This document shows positions 56,368-64,000 of a stretch of DNA of 64,000 nucleotides, one piece after another. A program made the position numbers and the translations under genes. This DNA comes from Planctomycetota bacterium (GTDB lineage: Bacteria; Planctomycetota; Planctomycetia; JALXBF01). The DNA is taken from positions 1-64,000 of the forward strand of contig JALXBF010000029.1 in assembly GCA_026991575.1 (NCBI GenBank). Direction: 5' to 3'. The notes under the pieces were generated by a model. The model was not told the DNA's origin, made no database searches, and saw only the letters and a list, made by a program, of their open reading frames with translations. Position 1 is the first letter of the stretch. Every line of letters begins with the position of its first letter.

Positions 56368-58749
56368 CTACCGCTCGGCTGCAGCCTCCGCGCCGGGCTG
56401 CTGCCGCTGCGACGCCGCCGAGGCCCCTGAGCCGTCAGCTGCCGCGGGAGCGTGCTCGGACTCGTGCCCAGTGACGAGCTCCTCGGTAGGCGGGCCGGTT
56501 AGCACCAACGGCTTGCGGGCGCGGTACAGTTCGCGCCGCTGCTGGAGCTTCTCCGCCTCCTCCCGGAAGCCCGCCTGGCGAGCAGCCAGCAAACCGCGTT
56601 CAATCACTCGGAGTGCATCCTCAAACTGGCCGCGCGCTGCCAACGCAGCAGCCAGCACATCAAAACCGCGAATATCCCGGGCCTGATCGATCAACCACCG
56701 ACCGTGCAGCTCCGCTTGCCTGGGCTCACGCACGGAAGCATCCGGAGCGGCGGCCAGTAGCAGGCCAAGATGGTAGCGCGTGTTCACGTGCGTCGGATTG
56801 GCCAGATACGCTCGCTGGAGCACACTCTTAGCCCGGGCCCAGTCGCCACGAGACTCGTAGATCTCCGCCAGCCGAACCGCCGGCGACACGAACGTTGGTT
56901 CCACCTGCAGCGCCAGCTCATAGAGCCGGATCGCCTCGTCGACCTTGCCCTGCTCGGCCTTGAGATTCGCGAGGTTGTAGATGGGGGTGCCGCTTTCGCG
57001 GTCCAGACGCATGACCTGCGCCAGCAGCTGCTCGGCCTTGTCGTATTGCTTCTTGGCCTTGTACAGCAGCGCAAGGTTGTTCATAGCGCGCACGTTGTCA
57101 GGCTGCTGCCGCAGCACCTCTTGTAGTGCCCCGATCGCCTCATCGTGGCGGTCCAGGTGATGCAGCACACTGGCCATGTTGTACAGGTAGATCGGTTCGC
57201 CGGGACGAATTGCCAGCGCAGCCTCGTACGCCTTCAACGCCTCCTCGTACTCGCCACGGTCGGCCAGAATGTTGCCGAGCACGTTGTGCGCCGAGGCATT
57301 CGACGGCCGCAACCTCAAAGCAATCCGTGCGTACCTCTCAGCCTGCGTAAGGTCGCCGTTCTGGTAGTACTGGGCCGCCAGGTTCGAGTAAGCCAGACTA
57401 GCCTGGGGCTGAACCCGCACGGCGTGTTGCCACAGGGCCATATCGTTGTTCCAGTAGGTCGTCTGTTGGGCAGTCAACAGGCACAGTAGCAGCGACACAA
57501 CGCCAACGATCAGCCCAACCGAAGCCCCCCCGAACTGCTGGACCAACCAGGCTACGCCACTGCCTACCACGACCGCCAGCGGCATGGAAGCCAGGTACGT
57601 GTACCGATCGGCCGCAATCTGCGGTCCCGCTTGAAGCAGGCCGGAAACCGGCGCAAGGATCGCCAGGAACGCAAGCCAGCCTACCCACAGGGCCGGCCAG
57701 CGGTGCCGCGCAATCCAGGTCCAAGCGGTCACGCCGAGCAGTAACACGACGCCGAGCGCGATATAGGCGTAGTGCCAGGCCGTCAGCGTCTCCGGCTGCT
57801 CGTAAATGGGGCTCAACGCGATGGGGACCACCATTTTCGTCAGGTAGAACCCGACGCCGAATGCTGCGCTGGCCAGACGGCGTCCGATCGGATAACCGGC
57901 AATCGGCGCCAGCGTCCCCTCCAGCGCCTGACCTGCGATGGCCACCAGCCCCAGAACCAGCGCCGCGGCAAACGGGAACAGCTTCTCACGTACGCAGCCC
58001 CAGAACTCGGCCGACCTCACGCCGCGGTACCGCCTCAACGGGTACCAATCTACCAGGAGAAGAACCACGGGGAACGCCACGACCGTCGCCTTCGCCAGAC
58101 CTGCCAGGACGAACACAAGCCAGGCCGGCCAGAGCGCCCTCACCCGCACCGCTCGGCCCGTCTCCGGATCCGGGACAAAAGCCTTCAGGTACAGAAGCGT
58201 CGCCAACAGAGCGAGTGCTCCGGATAACACGTCGCGCCGCTCGGTCACCCAGGCAACCGACTCGACGCGGAGCGGGTGGATGGCAAACAACAGGGCCGCC
58301 GCGCTACTGCCCAGCGCGAGTGCCGTCGGCATCACGCCACGGGAAGGCCGCGAAAACAGCAGCAAACGCCACGCCACCGACACGCACAGGATGGCCGCGA
58401 GCAGATGGAGGAGCAGGTTCGTTAGGTGAAACCCAAACGGGTTCAGTCCCCAGATCTGGTAATCGATCGCCAGGCTCAGCCAGCTCAGCGGCTGGTAGGG
58501 CCCCATGTGAAACGTGGTGAACATCCAGGCGAGATTCTCGGGACTGAGCGAGCGAATTCGCAAGTTCGTCAGAATCGTCTCGCCATCGTCCCAGCCCAGG
58601 AAGCCGTTGCCCAGGCCAATTCCATGAGCAACGGCTGTGACCAGAGCAACCGCAACCAGGAGCTTAACGCTGGGGCGCGGAAGTTCGGCCCTTGTTTCAG
58701 CGCCGGCAAGGTCAGCTGAGGGTGCAGTTTTCGTCTGCGTTCCTTCCAT
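56368..58749 (-). CDS. TMTC-like polytopic membrane protein with TPR repeats
   Basis: This is a 793-aa protein. About ten TM helices (about 25-430) include the loop FAIHPLRVESVAWVTERRDVL and the DDGETIL segment of TMTC/GT-C-like proteins. About eight TPR repeats follow (about 455-720; for example ASAHNVLGNILADRGEYEEAL and VRAMNNLALLYKAKKQYDKAE). The tail is Ala/Gly/Ser-rich. Eukaryotic TMTC proteins O-mannosylate cadherins; bacterial homologues are common in planctomycetes with unknown substrates. The start is uncertain: ATG 58749 is used, with an ATG 30 nt earlier also open. Confidence 0.82.
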   Translation of the reverse strand: MEGTQTKTAPSADLAGAETRAELPRPSVKLLVAVALVTAVAHGIGLGNGFLGWDDGETILTNLRIRSLSPENLAWMFTTFHMGPYQPLSWLSLAIDYQIWGLNPFGFHLTNLLLHLLAAILCVSVAWRLLLFSRPSRGVMPTALALGSSAAALLFAIHPLRVESVAWVTERRDVLSGALALLATLLYLKAFVPDPETGRAVRVRALWPAWLVFVLAGLAKATVVAFPVVLLLVDWYPLRRYRGVRSAEFWGCVREKLFPFAAALVLGLVAIAGQALEGTLAPIAGYPIGRRLASAAFGVGFYLTKMVVPIALSPIYEQPETLTAWHYAYIALGVVLLLGVTAWTWIARHRWPALWVGWLAFLAILAPVSGLLQAGPQIAADRYTYLASMPLAVVVGSGVAWLVQQFGGASVGLIVGVVSLLLCLLTAQQTTYWNNDMALWQHAVRVQPQASLAYSNLAAQYYQNGDLTQAERYARIALRLRPSNASAHNVLGNILADRGEYEEALKAYEAALAIRPGEPIYLYNMASVLHHLDRHDEAIGALQEVLRQQPDNVRAMNNLALLYKAKKQYDKAEQLLAQVMRLDRESGTPIYNLANLKAEQGKVDEAIRLYELALQVEPTFVSPAVRLAEIYESRGDWARAKSVLQRAYLANPTHVNTRYHLGLLLAAAPDASVREPRQAELHGRWLIDQARDIRGFDVLAAALAARGQFEDALRVIERGLLAARQAGFREEAEKLQQRRELYRARKPLVLTGPPTEELVTGHESEHAPAAADGSGASAASQRQQPGAEAAAER

Positions 58750-59040
58750 CTTCGCCTGTGGCCTCTTGTGGGTAAGCACTCTACGACAGCGGTACGGGGC
58801 GGACTTAGCACGCTGCGTTCGGTGGCGAATCTACCTTGTCTACGGCGACGCGGCCGTCACGGTTGAATTGCCGCTGCACGGGGACCCTGCTCCCGACGTG
58901 ACTGGCCGGCGCGTGCGAACGCCGACGCTGCCGCTGCCCGCAGCTGTACCGGGAAAGGTTTCGCTCGGGTGGCTGTCGGGGGGTGGGCCGTGCTAGACTG
59001 AGGGATGCTCGTGCCGAGAACCATGCTGTGGAGGCTCACC

Positions 59041-60006
59041 ATGAAGCGCACGCTGGCAGGCATCGGCTGTTTCGTAGCAGGCATCGCCGTCGGTGCGTTC
59101 TTCGGGGGGCTTGTGTCGTCGGCTCGATCTCAGGCGCCGGCCAAGCCCGTAGCGGCCGCCGTCACAGCGTCCGACAAGGAAGGCCTACGGATTATCGGTT
59201 TTGGGGCTCACCCGGACGATTGTGAGATCCGGGCGGGGGGTACGGCGGCGCTCTGGAGCAAGCACGGCTATGCCGTGAAGTTCGTGTCAGCCACCAATGG
59301 CGATATCGGCCACTGGCAAATGGCTGGCGGTCCGCTGGCTCAGCGGCGACTGCGCGAGGTGATGAAGGCCGACAAGATCCTCGGCGTGGCTACCGAAGTG
59401 CTCGACATCCACGACGGCGAACTGGAGCCGACACTGGAGAACCGCCGCAAGTTCGTGCGGCTGATTCGAAGCTGGCGTGCCGACGTGGTCATGGGACATC
59501 GGCCAAATGATTACCATCCGGATCACCGCTATACCGGCGTCCTCATGCAGGACTCGGCGTTCATGGTTGCGGTTCCCTATTTCTGTCCCGACGTTCCGTA
59601 CCTGCGGCGGAACCCGGTTTATCTGTACTACTACGACCGGTTCGAACGGCCTACGCCGTTCCGCCCCGATGTGGTGATCCCGATCGATGAGGTGATCGAT
59701 CAGAAGTTGGAGGCCCTCTTGGTGATGGAATCGCAGTTCATCGAAGGTGGGGCGCTGGGATACCTTCGACCGCTGCCGCAGGGAGCAGCAGCGCGGGCCG
59801 CACGCCGCGAGCAGGCCAGGCAAGGATTCCTGCGCCGGTTTGCTGCGGTGGCGGATCAGTACCGTGATCGACTGATTGAGCTGTACGGGCCGGAGGTCGG
59901 CAAGAAGGTGCGATACGCCGAAGCGTTTGAGATCTGCGAGTACGGACGCCAGCCAACGGCTGAAGAACTGCGCAAGATCTTCCCGTTCGCACCGTGGCCT
60001 GACTAG
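59041..60006 (+). CDS. Exported LmbE/PIG-L deacetylase
   Basis: This is a 321-aa protein. The N-terminal signal or anchor (GIGCFVAGIAVGAFFGG) is followed by the PIG-L fold. The zinc motif GAHPDDCEI (AHPDD) and the later HPDHR, with DVVMGHRPNDYHPDHR around it, give the metal and catalytic residues. Family members deacetylate N-acetylglucosamine conjugates (GlcNAc-PI, mycothiol, BshB); the planctomycete exported forms have unknown substrates. The ATG at 59041 is preferred because GTGGAGG lies 6 nt upstream; a start at 59005 is possible. The tail has no further domain. Confidence 0.9.
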   Translation: MKRTLAGIGCFVAGIAVGAFFGGLVSSARSQAPAKPVAAAVTASDKEGLRIIGFGAHPDDCEIRAGGTAALWSKHGYAVKFVSATNGDIGHWQMAGGPLAQRRLREVMKADKILGVATEVLDIHDGELEPTLENRRKFVRLIRSWRADVVMGHRPNDYHPDHRYTGVLMQDSAFMVAVPYFCPDVPYLRRNPVYLYYYDRFERPTPFRPDVVIPIDEVIDQKLEALLVMESQFIEGGALGYLRPLPQGAAARAARREQARQGFLRRFAAVADQYRDRLIELYGPEVGKKVRYAEAFEICEYGRQPTAEELRKIFPFAPWPD

Positions 60007-60215
60007 CTATCCCCGCAGCCCCGCTGACCGTCCCCGCGCGCACGAGCGTGCCTTCGAAGTCTGGCAACAACAGATCGGGCCCCGGACTCGGGAGAACCGT
60101 GCGCGATCCGAAGCGGACAAGCTAACCGGCTTGTAGACCTTTCCAAACACTCGCGCTTTCCGACTGCGCACGAGGATCCGACAACCTGACAAGCTTCCTG
60201 CAGCGGCTGGCTCCA

Positions 60216-62216
60216 CTAATAGCCCCGTTCCAGGTCGACGACGTTCAGCAGCGGTTCGCCTCGGACGAACCGGCGCAGGTTCTCGCGATACAGCTCGAAG
60301 AGCCGATCGTTGCGATGCTCGGACCAGGATGCCATGTGTGGGGTGATGATGACGTTGGGGAACTGCCAGAGCGGGTGGTCTGGAGGCAGCGGTTCCGGAT
60401 CGGTTACGTCCAGGCCAGCGCCCGCAATACGACCTTCTCGAAGAGCGCGCACCAGGGCATCCGTGTCCGTCGAGCGTCCCCGGCCCACGGAAATGAAATA
60501 GGCCGTCGGCTTCATTGCCCCGAAGAACTCGTCATCAAACCACTTCTCCGTCACCTTGGTCAACGGGGCGCAGTTGAAGACCACGTCGGCCCGCGCCGCC
60601 ATCTCCAGCAGGGCTTCCGGCTTGCCGAGTTGGAACACAAAGTCGGGCTTCGCCAAGGGCTTCGGATCGATCGCCAGCACCCGGCAGCCAAACGCGGCGG
60701 CCCGCCGGGCCACCTCGGTGCCGATCCCCCCAAGCCCAACGACCAGCACCGTCTTCCCGGCAAGCTCAATGATCCGGTTACGATCGAAGTCCTCTGGCAA
60801 CTCCCACCGGCCACCCTGTGCATGATGGGCCGCGATTGCCTTGATTCCTCGCGTGAACGCCAGCAACATGGCGAACGCGTGGTCGGCAATCTCTGGACCG
60901 TAGATCCGCTGGGCATTGGTAAGCACAATGCCACGTTCGGTCAGTTCGCTGATTCCGACGTACCGCTCGACCCCAGCAGAAGGCACCTGGATCCACCGCA
61001 ATCGCTTGCCTGCGCGGACCAGCTCGGGCGTGCACAGTCCGATGACCCCGTCCGCGTCTGAGACAAGCCGAACTGCCTCGCGCTCGTTCCGGTACGGGAC
61101 GAGCTGGACGTCGCCGGCCACGGCCTGCAACGCCGCCATGCGCAGCGGGCTCAGACGCGGCACCAATACCTTCGTAGGCTTCGTCCAGCCAGGGTCCTCG
61201 CTCGTCGGCGAAGGTCCTTCCTTCAGCCCTAAGTCGCGCAGCAGGTAGTACCGTGGGACCAGGCCGAGGATCTCGGCGTAAACGTGCTGCAGGTTCTCAA
61301 CTCGCGTGCGTGCTTCGACGCCGGTCCAGCTCTTGTAGAACGGCAATCGGAACGAGTCGCGGATCTGGGCAAAACTCTTGCCCGCCAGGGCCCCGGCCAG
61401 TACATGTCGCCTCAACTCGACGATGTACCGCCTCTGGAGCTCCAATAGCTCCTTTCCCGCCGGCGGACCATGCCCGGGGGCCACGATGTCGATGTCCAGC
61501 TGCTGGATCGCCTCCAGCACCCGCACCCAACTTTCCGTGTCCGCGTCGCCCATGTAGTTGTACGGCCCGTTGACGCACAGGTCACCGGTGAAGACGATTC
61601 GTTGTTTTGGCAAGTAGGCAATCGCATCGCCGGGCGTGTGCCCGTGGCCAAAGTGCAAGAACTCCACCCGCTGTACGCCATCGTCCAGCACAAGCTTCCG
61701 CTCGAAGGCCACCGTAGCGTGCTTTAGCTCCGTGCCCTCCACCAACGCTCGCTGCCGCGCGCTGGGCGAACGATGCTGCAGCAGCCAGCCGATTGGATTC
61801 TTGAGCCGTTGATCCCGGATGCACAGCGTATGCCCGATCCCGACCGCACCGACGGAGACGTACACGCCGTTGCCAAACGAGTGGTCTCCGTGGTAATGCG
61901 TGTCGAACACGAATCGGATCGGCTTCTTGGTTGTCTTGCGAACCGCGTCGATGACGTGCCGCGCAGAGAACGGAAACCCGGCATCGATAACGACCACGTA
62001 GTCCTTGAAGATGACCCAGCCCGAGTTGCTGCCAATGAAGTCTGGCTGGCCTGGAGTCACCAGAAAGTAGACCCCGGGCGCCAACTGCTGGACCCTGACC
62101 GGGACCTTCTCCAGCGGCAACGGTCGGCGTGTCTTCGCTTCCTGAGCGACCGCCGGCGTGGCAACCAGGATGCCGGAGCCGGCGAGCACGACGGCAACCG
62201 AAACGAGCCTCCGCAT
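60216..62216 (-). CDS. Secreted metallo-beta-lactamase / D-2-hydroxyacid dehydrogenase fusion
   Basis: This 666-aa protein has a signal peptide (about 1-25) and an MBL domain (about 40-330) with all zinc ligands: H107-x-H109-x-D111-H112, H193, D212 and H249. An NAD-dependent D-2-hydroxyacid dehydrogenase domain follows (about 345-660): GLGGIG (G495, G497, G500), NAD-specifying Asp518 (AIDPKP), and catalytic R580 (SVGRGRS), E609 and H628. There is no internal frameshift; the junction is an unbroken linker about 330-345. A dehydrogenase that needs NAD on an exported polypeptide is odd. The start is supported by GGGAGTG about 9 nt upstream. It lies 14 nt after the isomerase stop, so in one operon. 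Confidence 0.88.
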   Translation of the reverse strand: MRRLVSVAVVLAGSGILVATPAVAQEAKTRRPLPLEKVPVRVQQLAPGVYFLVTPGQPDFIGSNSGWVIFKDYVVVIDAGFPFSARHVIDAVRKTTKKPIRFVFDTHYHGDHSFGNGVYVSVGAVGIGHTLCIRDQRLKNPIGWLLQHRSPSARQRALVEGTELKHATVAFERKLVLDDGVQRVEFLHFGHGHTPGDAIAYLPKQRIVFTGDLCVNGPYNYMGDADTESWVRVLEAIQQLDIDIVAPGHGPPAGKELLELQRRYIVELRRHVLAGALAGKSFAQIRDSFRLPFYKSWTGVEARTRVENLQHVYAEILGLVPRYYLLRDLGLKEGPSPTSEDPGWTKPTKVLVPRLSPLRMAALQAVAGDVQLVPYRNEREAVRLVSDADGVIGLCTPELVRAGKRLRWIQVPSAGVERYVGISELTERGIVLTNAQRIYGPEIADHAFAMLLAFTRGIKAIAAHHAQGGRWELPEDFDRNRIIELAGKTVLVVGLGGIGTEVARRAAAFGCRVLAIDPKPLAKPDFVFQLGKPEALLEMAARADVVFNCAPLTKVTEKWFDDEFFGAMKPTAYFISVGRGRSTDTDALVRALREGRIAGAGLDVTDPEPLPPDHPLWQFPNVIITPHMASWSEHRNDRLFELYRENLRRFVRGEPLLNVVDLERGY

Positions 62217-62230
62217 CGCGACCGCACTCC

Positions 62231-63247
62231 CTACTTGCGTCCGAGGATCCTGTCCAAAGCGTCCGACGCCTGGTAGATCAACGCCTCAGGCCAGTGCTGG
62301 AATGGGTGGAAATACTCGAACGTCACGTAGCCACGATATCCCACGGCGTCTAGCGCTTCCATGACGGCCGGCCAGTCCGTTGAACCATCCAGCAGGAGCC
62401 GGAATGAATCGAGGTTGAGCACCGGCACGTTCCGGTTGAACTCCTTGAAGTGCACGTTCTTGATTCGCCGGCCAAGGATGCGGATCCAGTCCTCAGGGAA
62501 CTGGTACTCCATGATGTTGCCCGTGTCGAAATGGATCCGGAGCCAGCGGCTCTTGAAGCTGTCCACGAAGCGGACCATGTCCTCGGGGCTGAGCAGGTAG
62601 CCGTTGACGAAGATGTTCTCTACGTTGAGATACACGCGATACTTCTCCGCTTCGGGCAGCAGCGAGCGGATGGCGGCGCGCGCAAGACGGTCGCACTCCT
62701 CATAGGGCATCGGCTCCTGCTCAGGAACCCATGGGATGTACACCGAGCCCGCGATGACCAAGAGGTTCTCCGTGCCTAGCGCCCTGGCAGCACGGATCAT
62801 CTGTCTGGCCAACTCCATGCCCTTGCGCCGCCGCTCGGGATCCTTGCTCGTCAGCGAGTACGGCCAGTACAGAAACGAGCAGACGCCGCTGATCTCGATG
62901 CCGCACCGCCGGGCTAGCTGGCCGATCCGCTTCAGCTCGGGTTCGCCAGCCTCCGGCGAAATGTCCCCTTCTAGGGCGTAGTTCACCTCTACCGCCTCAA
63001 AGCCGGCATCGGCCGCCAGTTCGAAGCATTCCTTCAGCGTCATGCGCTCCGGGTACGGGAACGCCCACAGGTTGATCGATTTCTTCATCGGGTATCGGCG
63101 ACGTGGCCGCCGCTGCCTGCCGCTGCGCGGCCTCGCCCCTGCCGCTTCGGCCCGTGGCAACAGCCCCTGGGCCGCCAGAAAGCTCGGTCCGAACGCTGCA
63201 CAATACGCCATCAGTTCACGACGGGAAAGATCACCTGCTCGGGGCAT
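62231..63247 (-). CDS. Exported TIM-barrel sugar-phosphate isomerase/epimerase
   Basis: This 338-aa protein is an AP endonuclease 2-type TIM barrel as in xylose isomerase and IolE-like enzymes, with metal-site segments ENIFVN, HFDTGN, HFKEFN and FEYFHP. The N-terminus has a twin-arginine-like motif (DLSRRELMAYC) and a hydrophobic stretch, so export by Tat with bound metal is plausible. A basic linker (RRPRRRYP) and a second Met precede the barrel (from about residue 54). GGAGGC lies upstream of ATG 63247. It sits 27 nt after the sulfatase stop. The natural sugar substrate is unknown. Confidence 0.87.
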   Translation of the reverse strand: MPRAGDLSRRELMAYCAAFGPSFLAAQGLLPRAEAAGARPRSGRQRRPRRRYPMKKSINLWAFPYPERMTLKECFELAADAGFEAVEVNYALEGDISPEAGEPELKRIGQLARRCGIEISGVCSFLYWPYSLTSKDPERRRKGMELARQMIRAARALGTENLLVIAGSVYIPWVPEQEPMPYEECDRLARAAIRSLLPEAEKYRVYLNVENIFVNGYLLSPEDMVRFVDSFKSRWLRIHFDTGNIMEYQFPEDWIRILGRRIKNVHFKEFNRNVPVLNLDSFRLLLDGSTDWPAVMEALDAVGYRGYVTFEYFHPFQHWPEALIYQASDALDRILGRK

Positions 63248-63274
63248 CGCTACTCTGCCTCCGCCCGCTACGGG

Positions 63275-64000
63275 TCAGTACCACTGAAGCCGTTCATCGC
63301 CCGGCTGCAGCCGTCCCGGCGGCCTGACTTCAGAACCCTTGCGGCCGGTGAGGCGATCACCAAGTTCGCGACGGGCCACCTCCGCAGCCGCCATCAACCG
63401 CTTGGCCACGTCCGGGTACCTGTCGATCACGTTCGTCGTTTCGCCGACGTCGTTCTTCAGGTCGAAAAGCGATAGCTCAATCTCACGCACTTCATACGGC
63501 ACCGGCTTGCCGCCCTTGCCCCCAGGGCGTCCGCCAAGCGTGCGATAGCGGTGCGGGAAGTGCAGCTTCCATCTGCGGTCGCGGATGGCCTGTAACTCGC
63601 CATTCGCGTAATAACAGTAGAACGCTTCGTGGGGCGACAGCGCACCGTCCTGGAACATAAGCGGTCGGATGTCCTTGCCGTCGATCTTACGCGGCGGCAG
63701 CTCCGCACCGATCAACGCCGCGACCGTCGGCAGAACATCGATCGTGCTGGCCAGTTCGTCGCACCGCGTGCCCGCCGGGATACGCCCCGGCCACCAGAAG
63801 ATCGTGGGTACGCGTATCCCCCCCTCGAACGTCGTCCCCTTCCCCTCCCGCAGCGGTCCGGCTGAGCCGGCATGTTCACCGTAACTGAGCCAGGGACCGT
63901 TGTCCGAGCTGAAGATGACCAGCGTGTGACGGTCCAGCCCCAACCGCCGGAGCGTATCGAGGATCTTGCCCACCGACCAGTCAACCTCCATGACAACATC
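63275..64000 (-). CDS. Arylsulfatase-family enzyme (5' end outside window)
   Basis: At least 241 codons are open to the right edge, giving the C-terminal half of a type I sulfatase: [20 protein letters not shown] (DNG and substrate-side region), ATP-independent alkaline-phosphatase-fold motifs, [20 protein letters not shown], and the terminal sub-domain ([14 protein letters not shown], with the LYDL...E..N pattern). The nucleophile C-x-P-x-R lies beyond the window, so activity cannot be judged. Stop 63275 is followed by the isomerase gene. This makes a sulfatase, isomerase, MBL-dehydrogenase operon, a likely sulfated-glycan degradation unit. Confidence 0.88.
   Translation of the reverse strand, partial: DVVMEVDWSVGKILDTLRRLGLDRHTLVIFSSDNGPWLSYGEHAGSAGPLREGKGTTFEGGIRVPTIFWWPGRIPAGTRCDELASTIDVLPTVAALIGAELPPRKIDGKDIRPLMFQDGALSPHEAFYCYYANGELQAIRDRRWKLHFPHRYRTLGGRPGGKGGKPVPYEVREIELSLFDLKNDVGETTNVIDRYPDVAKRLMAAAEVARRELGDRLTGRKGSEVRPPGRLQPGDERLQWY

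Overview
The window is a high-GC bacterial chromosome segment that almost certainly comes from a planctomycete (Planctomycetota). Two giant exported proteins (25311-22105 and 29957-25398, minus strand) carry the planctomycete N-terminal export motif (LERLEERELLS / LETLEERCLLA). There is also a PEP-CTERM protein, a sulfatase operon, several FHA and Hanks-type kinase genes, ThuA and LmbE/PIG-L secreted proteins, and a DUF3467 protein. I see no insertion sequence, prophage or CRISPR array. Gene order looks like ordinary chromosome with housekeeping genes (gltB, leuA, accA, rpsA, rnhA, hemD, trpE, mutY, mcsAB, one tRNA-Arg) interspersed with lineage-specific genes. I cannot assign a genus.

Layout. 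1-2.2 kb: a truncated PQQ-type beta-propeller protein and a PEP-CTERM protein. 2.4-7.3 kb (minus): an operon-like run of a FeeM-like N-acyltransferase, a DevC/B/A-like ABC exporter and a ThiF/E1-like adenylyltransferase. A second FeeM-like paralogue lies at 9.6-10.4 kb, beyond an FHA-mutY pair. 10.6-16.4 kb: the glutamate synthase large subunit and a LysR regulator with palindromic candidate operators. 17-19 kb: a membrane Ser/Thr kinase coupled to a small unknown gene. 19.3-30 kb: exported proteins (a glycosidase-like protein, an FG-GAP protein and a subtilisin-like protein). 30.4-34.7 kb: DUF3467, methyltransferase, FHA, then leuA-dtd preceded by a ribosome-mediated attenuator. 34.9-42.2 kb: accA, an atypical kinase, rnhA, a serine hydrolase and rpsA. 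42.4-52.3 kb: peptidase, ThuA, hemD-yqeG, a DUF4149-VOC-trpE run, mcsA-mcsB-ogt and tRNA-Arg. 52.7-64 kb: HtrA with a coupled PDZ pseudo-protease, a TMTC-like TPR membrane protein, a LmbE deacetylase, and a sulfatase / TIM-barrel isomerase / metallo-beta-lactamase-dehydrogenase operon that runs off the right edge.

The most striking observation is upstream of leuA (32434-32663). It has a promoter-like -35/-10, a 17-codon leader ORF with seven Leu codons and its own Shine-Dalgarno sequence, and three mutually exclusive pairings ending in a hairpin plus U-tract 20 nt before the leuA start. This is a complete classical leucine attenuator. Next in interest are the FeeM-exporter-ThiF cluster, which looks like a small-molecule (N-acyl amino acid-type) biosynthesis and export locus, and a predicted secreted fusion of a metallo-beta-lactamase fold with a D-2-hydroxyacid dehydrogenase.
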